From contig CM068546.1 in the NCBI GenBank assembly GCA_035048495.1, forward strand, positions 34,738,674 through 34,802,673: a stretch of DNA of 64,000 nucleotides. The letters run 5' to 3'. Positions within the stretch are counted from its first letter, which is position 1. Each line of letters starts with the position of its first letter. Of this stretch, positions 54,470 to 63,945 are shown one piece after another. Source of the stretch: Euptelea pleiosperma. Its lineage: Eukaryota > Streptophyta > Magnoliopsida > Ranunculales > Eupteleaceae. The translations under genes and the position numbers were made by a program. The notes under the pieces were generated by a model. That model made no database searches. It had not been told where the DNA came from and saw only the letters and a list, made by a program, of their open reading frames with translations.

Positions 54470-55070
54470 CAAAAATAAAAATAAAAATTCTGGCATTTAC
54501 AAAAAAAAAAATAACTAAACGACCTTTGAAAGGGCATCTCTCCACGGCAAAATTAAAGTTGAATAAGGCTAACATTAAAGCTGCTGCAAAAGGCAAAGGG
54601 CATTTGATCATAGTGAAGTAAAGCTTCTGTCAGAATACTGAACCACGTGGCACAGTTTTAGTGGACGCTGACCGTATGGATGTTTGGCCAATCACTATGT
54701 GGCCCTACACACCGAAAGTGGTTTATAACCATTGGATTGAAGTTATTTTCCTGAGTTGATTGTAACCGTAGTAATTTGAGATTTATTTGAATGCAAAGAT
54801 CCAAAGGTTGTAAATTACTAAACTGGCTGATTTTTGGTTTGCAGGTCCACCGTGGGACTGGCCAAACAGCCATACGGTCAGCGTCCACTAATAGTGTGCC
54901 ACATGACTCGTATTGTGACCACATGGCTCGTATTGTGACAGAAGGTTCACTCTTCCTTGGGCTTTAATTTTTGTCTGGGAGAGACACCCTTGCAAAGGAC
55001 ATTTAGCTTTTTTCTTTTGTAAATGTGAGATTTTTTTTTTTTTTAGCTTTTGTAAATACAATATCCAAAA
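54470..55070. mobile_element. P4-like fold-back with nested P1
   Basis: Outer parts ACGACCTTTGAAAGGGCATC and CACCCTTGCAAAGGACATTT, with TTTACAAAAA-type flanks, are a decayed P4. The P1 copy inside (about 54605-54955) has GTAAAGCTTCTGTCAGAATA, CTGACCGTATGGATGTTTGG, CTGGCCAAACAGCCATACGG and GTGACAGAAGGTTCACTC. Confidence 0.65.
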
Positions 55071-55099
55071 AATTTAACAGAAAATTTGAATTTTAGATC

Positions 55100-55225
55100 T
55101 GTCATTTTCATTTTATTTTTCTCTCTTCTCATTTTTGGTCCGGTGCATTAGAATCCGTTATAACGGAAAATTGGTATTGCCCCCAATCCATTATACCGTT
55201 ATAACGGCTCCTTTTAAACCTTGAT
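55100..55225. mobile_element. T-family right-end fragment
   Basis: AATCCGTTATAACGGAAAAT, CCAATCCATTATACCGTTAT, then GGCTCCTTTTAAACCTTG, the inverse of CAAGGTTTAAA. Confidence 0.6.
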
Positions 55226-55790
55226 TCAAAACCTACCCGATGTGTAGTTGAAATGTAAAACATGATCATCATGTGGGACCTACAATAATTGAGTGTAGAT
55301 TTATCCTAACCACTGTCTCTATTCTAAGACAAACTTGACCTTGTCATCAACTTTTCAAAACTATCCGTCTATAATTTGATTTTAGATCGCCATTTTTAGG
55401 CTTGAGAAAGTCTTTTTTTTTTTTTTTTCCACAAAAAGACTTCTTAAAAAATAATACATTGTTTGGGTGACCATTTTTTAAAAAGTATTTATTCAATAAA
55501 ATATATTTTTAAGTCAAAAAGTCTTCTTATAAAATAAATAGTTGAAAGCTGTTTTTTAAGTTAAAAAAGACTTAAAATTTTGATAGCTCAATGAACATAA
55601 TAAGCAAAGAAACAGTTTTTGGTTGAAGTCCCCTTTCAAAATTATAGTGGTGGGACCCACTAAGAAAAGATAAAGACATTTTGCATTAATAATGATCCAA
55701 ATGATCATTTTAAGAAAAAAAATACTTTCAAAAATATATTTTCAGAAAAGTCATTTTTTTTAAATAAATATTTTTTGAAAAATAGCCATG
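55226..55790. other. AT-rich intergenic DNA
   Basis: Long A/T runs with repeated AAAGTCTTTTT/AAAAAGTCTT; a decayed fold-back is possible but no ends can be fixed. Confidence 0.35.
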
Positions 55791-55799
55791 CAAACGCCC

Positions 55800-56092
55800 C
55801 TTTAAATTAACCTCATGGCACATTCTTTCAGATCCATCTGACACATGAATGTTTGGTTTGAGACCGTTTGATGGACTTACTCACAAAAATCAGGCTAAAT
55901 GGGTATTCTTTAACCATTGGATATATCGGGATCTTTCCATCATCGTGGGCTCCATTAACAAGCCCATGGGTGTGTTTGAAGACCATGATGAAAAAAAAAA
56001 TTGATCGAGTTTAACAGCTAAAAAATACCAACCTGACTGATTTTTTGTGTGTAGATCCATCAAGAGATGGGTCAAACATTCTTGAGGTCAGT
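55800..56092. mobile_element. P2 palindromic MITE
   Basis: Left CTCATGGCACATTCTTTCAG and CACATGAATGTTTGG; right GGGTCAAACATTCTTGAGGT then CAGTGGG. The central pair CATCATCGTGGGCTCC and GAAGACCATGATG is typical of P2. Confidence 0.65.
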
Positions 56093-56215
56093 GGGTGGCC
56101 AGGACACCACTCCAAAAAGTAGGAGGTTCTGAGTTCAACTCTCCATGGGGCCACCCCGGGAAAGAGTGTAGGGTAATAAGTGGCTCAATCGACATTAATT
56201 CTCCCACTACACTCC
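56093..56215 (+). mobile_element. Possible SINE-like sequence
   Basis: GAGTTCAACTCTCC fits a loose pol III B box and GTGGCCAGGACACC an A-box-like stretch about 35 bases upstream. No TSD or tail is evident, so this is a weak call. Confidence 0.25.
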
Positions 56216-56251
56216 GGCATGTGTGGAAGGGCTGTTCTTTGATACCGACTT

Positions 56252-56616
56252 TGGTATCAAAGTTTTGATGCCCAAGTCCCTCAATTTGCCACGTAGTAGG
56301 CTCTTTCGGGTCCACCGACTCCATGAATATTTGGCCCACATCTTGGTGGACCCACACAGCAAAAATCAGCGTGATTGGTGATTTCTAGCCGTAGAATTTG
56401 AGCACTTTTCATCGTGGGCTTTATGAACATGCCTATGAAGTGGTTCCAAGCCCATGATGAAGAAGTGCTCAAATTCAATGGCTAGAAATCGCTAATCACG
56501 CTGATTTTTGGTGTGTGGGTCCACCAAGATGTGGGCCAAATATTCATGGAGTCAGTGGGCCCGAAAGAGTCTACTACGTAGCAAATTGAGAGACTTCGGC
56601 ATCAAAATTTTGATAC
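56252..56616. mobile_element. P2 palindromic MITE with long arms
   Basis: Ends GGTATCAAAGTTTTGATGCC and inverse GGCATCAAAATTTTGATAC. Arms CTCAATTTGCCACGTAGTAG, then GGTCCACCGACTCCATGAAT, mirror across a centre of TCATCGTGGGC / GCCCATGATGA. It folds over nearly its whole length. Confidence 0.8.
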
Positions 56617-56812
56617 TGAAGTGATATCATAGATTTTTCCTGTGTGGAAGGGGTGACTATCGTGGCCCTAGGTGAATTGTCGGGTGATACCCACGGTTTT
56701 AAAAAAAAAGGGCGTGTACTACTTACATGTTTTTAATTTTGTTTCTTTAAAAAAATGATCAACCCACCTAGAGGAGAATGCAGAAATCCAATTTTGAGAT
56801 CGTAGTTTAAAT

Positions 56813-57150
56813 CATGGTTTAAAAAATGGCTGTTATAACGAAAATAACAGCCGTTATAACAGATTCGGACCTCCCCGTTATGTTATGTACCTTAAAATGC
56901 TCAAAAAATAACATCTATTTTTTTGTTATAATGGCCGTTATTTTCTGTTGTAATGAAAATACGACTTTTATTTTATAAAAAATTCTGTGGAAAAAAAAGG
57001 ACGTTATTTCCGTTATTTTACTTTTGATTTTCAAATTTCAAATTTTGAATTTCAGCCCCATTTTTTTCTATTTTTCCATTTTTGCCCCTGAGCGCTACAA
57101 TTCGTTGTAGAGGAAAAATCAATGACATCCCAGTCCGTTATATTGCACCA
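56813..57150. mobile_element. T-family (hAT-like) element
   Basis: Starts CATGGTTTAAAAAATGGCTG; AACAGATTCGGACCTCCCCG; TACAATTCGTTGTAGAGG; CCCAGTCCGTTATATTG. The right terminus is replaced by P1 sequence at about 57150. Confidence 0.6.
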
Positions 57151-57352
57151 TGTCAATAATGGTCAATAATGCTTAAATTCCCATGGTTAAAATCAGCCCA
57201 TGAAAATAATTCGAATCCAACGCATAGAAATCACTAATCGGGCAGATTTTTGGTTTGTAGGTCCACTTAGGGATAGGCCAAACGCCTATACGGTCAGAGT
57301 CCTCTAAGAGTGTGCCTCCCTAACATCATCCTGTCGTCAAAGTTTTAATCAT
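57151..57352. mobile_element. P1 right-half fragment
   Basis: AATGGTCAATAATGCTTAAA, CGCATAGAAATCACTAATCG, GATAGGCCAAACGCCTATAC and GTCGTCAAAGTTTTAATC. The left half is missing. Confidence 0.6.
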
Positions 57353-57641
57353 AATATTTTGTCAATTAAGGACTAAAGGTGTGGAAATCAGAAAAAGCGA
57401 GCCCCTATCCCACATGGTCACTAGAGAATAGAGGCCCTGCTTGGTTCACGGCCAATTGAGTGCAATGCACACTTCCCACAATTTTGAGATTGAAAGTGAT
57501 TGGTCGGGAGTGTGCAATGAACTGCTGTGCAAGTGGCTGACAAGCCCTTGGAGAGTCCTTAACAAAATAGATGCAAGGAAGCGCAGCCCAAAAACTGCTG
57601 CAAGCAAGTGCATTGTGTTAGCTCAACATTATTTTTTCAAA

Positions 57642-57700
57642 AAAAAATAATAATAATAATAATAACAACAACAACCGTGATTATTATTATTTATTATTAT
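57642..57700. repeat. (AAT)n/(ATT)n microsatellite
   Basis: AATAATAATAATAATAACAA, then TTATTATTATTTATTATTAT. Related AAT tracts at 58109-58160 and 58537-58620 flank the nested hAT. Confidence 0.85.
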
Positions 57701-57744
57701 TATCTTTTTATTTTATTTCTTTATGTTTTAATTTTTTATTTTTC

Positions 57745-58060
57745 ACATAGAAAATGAATCAATGGCTGATTTTTGGTGAGGATGATCTCTTTGGTGATGA
57801 TGATTTCTTTGGCGAGGAGACCATCCTCACAAAATTCAAATCATTCTGACATTCATAGACTGGTTTGGAAGTCAAAGAATTATGGACTGTCTATTTTTTC
57901 CATGTAACTTGAAAACCCAGAATGTGCTGATTTTTGGTGAGGATGATCTCTTGTGGGGGTGATCTATATGGTGAGGAGATCATCCTCACCAAAAATCAGC
58001 CATTGATTCATCTTCTAGGTGGGTACACCAAAATGGTTGACCCCCCGATCCCAACCATTT
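57745..58060. mobile_element. P5 fold-back element, nested
   Basis: GAATCAATGGCTGATTTTTG then GTGAGGATGATCTC on the left; GAGATCATCCTCACCAAAAA, TCAGCCATTGATTC and TTCTAGGTGGGTACACCA on the right. Internal second hairpin at 57930-57995. Confidence 0.7.
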
Positions 58061-58160
58061 TTTATATAGTTGGTTGGGGTCACCTAACCCCAAGCCTTCA
58101 CCTCCAAAACAATAATAATAATAACAATGATAATAAAATAATAACAATAATAATTATAAT

Positions 58161-58530
58161 CAAGGTTTAGAAGGGGCTGTTATAATGGTATAATGGACTT
58201 GGGGCGTTATCGTTTTTTCCGTTATAAGAGCCCTTGTTACAAATTTTAACAATCAGGGGCAAAAAGGAAAAATAATGGGGAAAACCGAAAAAAATGATGC
58301 TGAACTTCAAAATTTCAAGTTTGAATAAATTAAAATAACAGAAAATAACTAAAATAATGGCCATTTTTTTTTTACAAAATTTTCCAGAAAATAAAGGTCG
58401 TTAAACAGGAAAAAATGAAAAATAACGTCAGTTATAACGAAAATAAAAGTCGTTAACTTTACGTGTTTTAACTGTACAAACGTAATGGAAGAGGTCTGAA
58501 TCCATTATAACGGCAATTTTTTAAACAAAG
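58161..58530. mobile_element. Complete T-family hAT-like element, 8-bp TSD ATTATAAT
   Basis: Ends CAAGGTTTAGAAGGGGCTGT and inverse GGCAATTTTTTAAACAAAG. ATTATAAT stands at 58153-58160 and 58531-58538. The flank is AT-repeat, so the TSD is slightly less certain. Interior CCGTTATAAGAGC and CATTATAACGGC. 370 bp, non-coding. Confidence 0.7.
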
Positions 58531-58962
58531 ATTATAATGATAATATTTATAATTAATAATTAATAATTAATAATAATAATGAAATCAACAATGATAACAA
58601 TAACATTACAATAATAATTTTATTCTGCACTTTTTTTTTTGTAAAATTAATAAATAAAATAATCCATTGCATTCATTTGCAATGCACTACCAACCAATCA
58701 GCTAAACTTTATTTGCATCTATTTACATGGTGTGAACCAAACAATTGTAAGTAACTTACATCGCAAATGATTGGAACACAATTCATTGTATTTGCATTAA
58801 AGTGTAAAATGCACCCACGCGCAACGAACCAAGCAGGGCCTCAATCTTTTAGTGATCCACGCATAGACTCTTTTAGAAAAAGCGAGATGGTCTCACATGG
58901 GTCACTAGCATAGAGGGTAGGACTCTTATCAGGCGACTGTGGGTCAATTTACTTATAAAGGG

Positions 58963-59272
58963 ACGGGATATTGGCACCTATGTTTTCGCTCAGTAAACCC
59001 ATCACTCATCACACCCGTCTACCAGAAAAAGAAAAAAGAAGAAGAAGAGGAGGAGGACGACGCTGTCCCCACCTCTCTCTCTTTGCGGCAGTGCTAGCGG
59101 TAGTGTCCTCCTCCTGTTCTTTTTCTTTATCTCCTCATTTTTTTTTCAGTGTTTTTGGGTCTTCTTCGTTGTTTTTTTTTTTTTTTTTTTATGGGTGTGA
59201 TGAGTGAAAAAGGAGGGAGGGGGATTTTTGGGTTTACTGAGCAAAAACGCGGGTGCCAATATCCCGTCGCCT
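58963..59272. mobile_element. MITE with GACGGGATATTGGCACC ends
   Basis: Left GGACGGGATATTGGCACCTA, CAGTAAACCCATCAC; right inverse GGGTTTACTGAGCAAAAACG, GGTGCCAATATCCCGTC. CTTATAAAG before and CTTATAAAT after suggest an 8-9-bp TSD. The interior is rich in AAGAAGAGGAGG and pyrimidine tracts with a T18 run; it is not coding in appearance. Confidence 0.7.
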
Positions 59273-59541
59273 TATAAATTATGATTGATGAGCATGTGAT
59301 CATTTTCTCACGCCTACAACTTTTTTTTAGGAAATAATTTCTTTTACTTTGCCCACTGAAAAATGCGAGTTTAACATGCATTAGGTTAAAATATGCGGAA
59401 TAAAAAAAAAGTCAAAAAGACGAGAGCAGCAAAAGATCAATAAGTGAGGACTTCGGATTTAATACTTTTTAATTCGAACCAAAACACTAATCAAAAGTGT
59501 AAGAATCTTTCTTCTTCTTTTTTTTTAAATATCTTTATAGT

Positions 59542-59790
59542 CAAGGTTTAAAATAGGCTGTTATAATGGTATAACGAACTGGGGGTGTTACTGTTTTTCA
59601 TTAAAACGGCGTTAAAATGAATTGTAACGGACGGGCAAAAATAGAAAAAATGGGAAATAAGGGAATTATAAGAAATTAACGGAAATACGGGAAAGACAGA
59701 AAAATAGTGCTGAAATTCAAAATGAAAAAATAAAAAATAACGGACATTATTTTCATTATAAGGGCCGTTATTTTCGTAAAGTAAATGTCA
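59542..59790. mobile_element. T-family (hAT-like) element, truncated
   Basis: CAAGGTTTAAAATAGGCTGT, TAATGGTATAACGAACTGGG, GAATTGTAACGGACGGGC, AATAACGGACATTATTTTCA; the right terminus is absent. Confidence 0.6.
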
Positions 59791-59794
59791 GCTC

Positions 59795-59890
59795 AGCACT
59801 ATCAACCACCGTTGGATTCTCTGAATCCACAGCCGAGAGCCCAACTCCCACGAGGGCTCAGAAAAAGGAGTCCTCGGAGCGGATTAGACC
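59795..59890. mobile_element. Relic related to 46167-46350, inverted
   Basis: CAACCACCGTTGGATTCTCT, GAATCCACAGCCGAGAGC and AGGAGTCCTCGG are the inverse of motifs at 46184-46240. Confidence 0.45.
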
Positions 59891-60034
59891 TCCATCCTAT
59901 GCACGACTGCACGTAACTTTCACAAGTGAAGATACACATAACACCATAAACACTAGATGAGCATGTGACCCTTTTAGAAACACAAGTAGAACTTTTTCCA
60001 AAATGAGCGTTTGATAGAGAAATATCTCCAAATG

Positions 60035-60300
60035 TCACATGGCATGCTCTTTTGGGCCCACTGATCCCATGATGTTCAGCCCACATCGTGGTAGAACTAC
60101 AGACCAAAAATCAGCCTGGTTGGTGACTTTTAGCCATGTGATTCAAGCACTATTTTACCATGGGCTTGAAACCCATGCATAGCCTGTTCGTAAAGCCCAC
60201 GATGAAAAAGTGTGCAAATCGAGGGATTTCTGTATCCATACCATTCATAGGCTTTGTGCTACCATGCAAAATAATGCAATAACTTGGTGCATGTGGATCG
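60035..60300. mobile_element. P2 palindromic MITE, partial
   Basis: GTCACATGGCATGCTCTTTT, GGGCCCACTGATCCCATGAT, CAGCCTGGTTGGTGACTTTT; centre TTTTACCATGGGCTTG and AAGCCCACGATGAAAAAG. The right arm is missing. Confidence 0.6.
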
Positions 60301-60639
60301 TCGTGATAATCTGATCATACCACCATCACTGCCTCTGGCCGATGCCGCCACTCCAAACCCCCTACCGCCACTCTTCACTTCAACAACACTCACCAAAAAA
60401 TGCCTTTCTCTTCTCCTCCCCCTTCCGCACTACCACCGCCATTGCCTCTCTCCATTGCTGCAATTTGCTAGCTGCCATTTGTAGTTTGCATGGCCATAAA
60501 GCCGGTTCGGGACATTAGGCGACCTTATTATCTGGAATTTTTTTTCCTTTTTTGAACCATTTGCCAGATTTCGTAGTGTCATTCAAAAAGAATGCAATGA
60601 AAACTTGAAAATAATTGCCATGATAATCGCCCTTTTTAA
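60301..60639. other. Intergenic DNA with a pyrimidine-rich patch
   Basis: CCGCCACTCC, CTCTTCTCCTCCCCCTTCCG and similar tracts at 60338-60450 look like low-complexity or leader-type DNA. No domain in the short plus-strand frame. Confidence 0.35.
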
Positions 60640-61093
60640 TTTAATGGGTCTTAATGGGCCTAGCTAGCCTGAGTACTTAAGGGCGGGACCATCATGGACT
60701 GGGCTTAGGTTACATTTATAAGTGGAGTGGGTTGTCCTGGGTTTGATTCTTGGGCCCAATAACTAATCGGGCTAGACTCGGACCTAACAGACTAAGCACA
60801 ATGAACCATTTGTACATGGATAAGAGTTAGGCCACTTTTACCCCTTATAAGATCGTTTGTTCTTTTGATTGAATCTTTTATTAGAAACCCAATTGATGAT
60901 ACGATAATATTTATAAAGCATCATCATGATGTTCAAGCCGGGCTTAGATGAGTTGACGGGCCATATTCGGGCCTGGACAGGGCTTGTTAGTTATTATAAT
61001 GGGCCATGCCATGCGTATGAAAAGCCTATTAGGCCCACCATGGGGCTGGGCTGGGCCCTCACTTATCCCCAATCCTGACCCATTAACACCCCT
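60640..61093. mobile_element. AGGGGTGTTAATGGG-type repeat
   Basis: Right end CCCATTAACACCCCT with GGGCTGGGCTGGGCCCTC and GGGCCTGGACAGGGCTTG inside, the pattern of a common plant hAT-like repeat. The left end (GGGTCTTAATGGGCC) is imperfect. Confidence 0.5.
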
Positions 61094-61186
61094 AGCCACT
61101 TCTCATGACAAGGAAAATGACTAATCTGGGAAGTTTGGCCATCAAAATAGTCTCATGCCCATGCACAGCTCCATGCACAGCCTGGC

Positions 61187-61322
61187 ATGACCTTGGTATG
61201 AAGGTCTACCAAGGGGTGGGCTAAACATCCATGCAGTCATGGGCCCAGATGGCAGTGGTGAGTAACAAAAATCGTCCATCAGCATGCCAAAAAGTTTCAG
61301 ATATACCTTGTTACATCACGAC
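61187..61322. mobile_element. P3 right-half fragment
   Basis: CTACCAAGGGGTGGGCTAAA, CATCCATGCAGTCATGGGCC, GGCAGTGGTGAGTAAC and terminus ATATACCTTGTTACATCACG. Confidence 0.7.
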
Positions 61323-61372
61323 CCTTATTTTAGAAGGAAAAAAAGTAGCCATTTTGATGATTTAATGTCGCA

Positions 61373-61793
61373 CACTGGTGTTTGGTAAATTAAGTTATCG
61401 GATCTAAAAGCTTAAAGTGCTTAAGATCCGGTAGCCTAATGACTTGTGTCTGAATTATGTTGTTTGGTGAAGGTCTTAAGTTTTAAAATTAAGTCAAGGG
61501 CATTGTGGTATTTTGAAATGTTTATTAGGATACTTTCGTAAGTTTTAAAAGAGAAAGCTTTGAAAAAAGGGCATTGTTGGTATTAAAAAAGAATCTATGA
61601 ATCTTTTTAAGGATTCATTCACTTACTGCAATAAATGAAGGCTGGCTCACTTTTTACTTTTCACTTTTTTTCCTCAAATTTGGTGATAAGTGCTGAAATT
61701 AAGTCGTTTACTAATCGCCACTTAATCACCAAAATCACTTAATTCCACTTGAATCAGACTTAAGGTCTGAAAAAAAGTTTTACCAAACACTAG
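61373..61793. mobile_element. MITE with CTRGTGTTTGGTAAA ends
   Basis: Left CACTGGTGTTTGGTAAATTA, GATCTAAAAGCTTAAAGTGC; right inverse AGTTTTACCAAACACTAG. About 420 bp with TTAAGT/ACTTAA-rich arms; hAT-like, TSD not resolved. Confidence 0.65.
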
Positions 61794-62870
61794 GGCGTTC
61801 CATGCACCACATGATCCATGAACTGTTAAGCTGTCATTCATATTACATTTATGACAGATTTTCCTTCTTGAGTATTTTACAGCTATAGTTTCTCTTTGCT
61901 TAACCCTTCCATAGCTCCTGTACTTATAAAAACAAGGCTGGGAAGTGGAAGAAGTAGAAAAACAATGCTGATGTTTCTTCTATCCAAGAAAACAAATTTC
62001 TCTAAAAGAGTATTTGGCTGCAAGGGTAGCTCTGTCCTGATTCGAGTGAATCTCCGATCAGTACTTGTCCACTATTTTGCTTGCAACGGAGTAAGGGATA
62101 ACAACTATTATTACCCACAAACAGGCACATCTTTTCGCCTTTTCCACGAGTGTGCATGGTCCTGTGGCAAAACTGCTTTCCATTGTTCATCAACAATGAA
62201 ATGCTTATCCTTATCACTACAAGCCAAACACACACAAATAGATCCTGTAGGTGAAACTCAAGTTGGCATGACTAATTTGCAGGTTGAACTCATGGTTCCA
62301 AATTCCGTTTCGTCTCGGCCAAGACGTTTCATTTCAGTACTGTACTGAGACGTATTGCCTCGTGCCAAAAGCTTAATTTAAGTACTAAAACTGGTGTTAA
62401 AGCTTATTTTCATGATACGTATGTCTTTACAACACATATAAATGCTAAAAACAAGTTTGTAGCCTAATTAAAAATAAGAAAATGATTTAATTTTATCAAT
62501 ACATGTACTTTTTTTTTTCATTTTCTCGTTTCGTTTCGGTCGATATGTCTCGTTCCATCAACTTACCAAAACAACAAGACAAAACACTATTTTAAATCTT
62601 AAATGAACCCACCACATTTTCTGCTTCTGCTCGGTTACCTAAACATCACTTAAATTAAAGACCTTTGACATCTCAAGCTTTTGCATACTTCTATTTCATA
62701 CAAACTAATGGAGCTCATGAAGTTCAACTGCAATTGTGGAAACGCTAAGACTGATAACTTATATGTTGAACTCATCATACAGAGGGATTGATGTGATTCA
62801 TCAGAAGTCATATAGAGCTTTGGGAAAGACAGGGTGGGTCACTAAGTTGTGAAAGCACCTGACAATGTAG
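61794..62870. other. Unassigned DNA; possible 3' UTR at its right side
   Basis: A 150-codon plus-strand frame (61896-62348) has no recognisable domain and overlaps repeat-like GTTTCGTCTCGG/GTTTCGTTTCGG motifs. The right part, about 62640-62870, lacks the repeats seen elsewhere and would be the 3' UTR if the exon at 62871-63017 is real. Confidence 0.35.
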
Positions 62871-63017
62871 CTAAAGCTTCCAATAAATACCCAACCGATG
62901 AAAAATGCCCGCGACAAGACTCCAGAATAGGATCTCCGCAAATATAACATATAGGAGAATGCCTACCCTCCTCGAATCCCACACTTTAATGAAGATGTGC
63001 TTTTGAATCCAGTAAAT
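62871..63017 (-). CDS. Possible terminal exon of an unidentified membrane protein
   Basis: The minus strand has an acceptor ACTGGCAG at 63018-63025. A 147-base open stretch (49 codons with stop) follows: IYWIQKHIFIKVWDSRRVG, then a hydrophobic run ILLYVIFAEILFWSLVAGIF, then HRLGIYWKL and TAG. One transmembrane helix followed by a short basic tail is plausible. Frame and acceptor agree and the stretch is free of repeats. I do not recognise the family. Upstream exons would lie right of 63018 or outside the window. Chance remains possible. Confidence 0.35.
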   Translation of the reverse strand: MYWIQKHIFIKVWDSRRVGILLYVIFAEILFWSLVAGIFHRLGIYWKL

Positions 63018-63354
63018 CTGCCAGTAAATTGATTTGCACCATTAATAAAGCTTCAGGTATCAATAAAACAGTTGCAGTGGATAATAAACAAATGAAGATA
63101 GATCAAAAAGATAAAAATAAATAAACAAACGAAAGAAGCACTGATTTGCAATTGACTAAGTGGAGGTCTTGACCATCCGATCGATGGGTCCCACCTTGGA
63201 GATCTCCTAGCTCACAAGCAATCCGATAGACCCAGTACTTCTCTTTGCCTGTCCAAAGTCCAAATGAATGCAACTGGGCAGATGGTTAAAGCCAAATTTT
63301 GGGCAATGACATCTCCTAGGTGGGGCCTGTTGATTGGATTGACAATGCGCATCA

Positions 63355-63744
63355 GAGCATCTCCAACCGGTCCCTATATCTTCAAATTTGAAGGCACTTT
63401 TGCAAAATCCAACTCCAATTGGTCTCTATATCCAACATCAAATTTAAAGGCTCCTTTTGACATCAAATACAGAGGAGGATAGAGATTATAAAGGGGCCAC
63501 CTCTTTATCTCATTTTTGTCCTTTTCCTTCCATCAACTTTTTTAAATATTGTTTTTGTCCTTTGAAATTTTCAAAATAACCCCAACTTATTTTAAATTCT
63601 TTTTATGTCCTCTTGATAAAAGTGAAATTTTTAAATCAACCCACCATTTGAAAAAAATGCTTTTTTGAGGGGGGGGGGAGGAGGTGACTTCCCCCTTCAA
63701 ATTCAAAGAAGATGCGTTTTTGAAGGGGACGGTTGGAGATGCTC
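63355..63744. mobile_element. PIF/Harbinger MITE, GAGCATCTCCAACCG ends, TCA TSD
   Basis: Ends GAGCATCTCCAACCGGTCCC and inverse GACGGTTGGAGATGCTC. TCA at 63352-63354 and 63745-63747. This terminus is widespread among plant Harbinger MITEs. 390 bp with TTCAAATTTGAAGG repeats inside and a G9 run near 63669. Confidence 0.88.
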
Positions 63745-63782
63745 TCATAAGTATTGTAGAGACCCCATAGTGTTTATGTTAA

Positions 63783-63945
63783 GGGCATGTTTGGTAACAA
63801 ATTTGAAGTTGTCCACTGGAAGTATAACGCAGCATGATCTGCGAAAGGAAATTCCTAGATTCTTTAAGGGGAAGAGAAAAGTAATCAGCGTTACGCTTCA
63901 TTTGGAAAGGCGATCTGAACTTCATTACCAAACACTCTCCAAGTA
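63783..63945. mobile_element. MITE with GGGCATGTTTGGTAAC ends
   Basis: Left GGGCATGTTTGGTAACAAAT, right inverse TCATTACCAAACACTCTCC. GTATAACGCAGCATGATC and CAGCGTTACGCTTC are internal inverted parts. About 160 bp. Confidence 0.55.

Larger units (their letters stand above)
57431..58842. mobile_element. Tourist-like MITE carrying two nested elements
   Basis: Ends GAGGCCCTGCTTGGTTCACG and inverse CGAACCAAGCAGGGCCTC. The left part to 57625 matches 23332-23571 (GATTGAAAGTGATTGG, GCAGCCCAAAAACTGC). The right part resumes near 58665 (CATTGCATTCATTTGCAATG). Between lie AAT-type microsatellites, a P5 element and a T-family hAT. Confidence 0.75.

Noticed and set aside
61896..62348. 150-codon plus-strand open frame
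   Set aside because: No family resemblance and it overlaps repeat-like GTCTCGG motifs; length is within chance for this window.
63264..63482. 72-codon plus-strand open frame
   Set aside because: More than half lies in the Harbinger MITE at 63355-63744.
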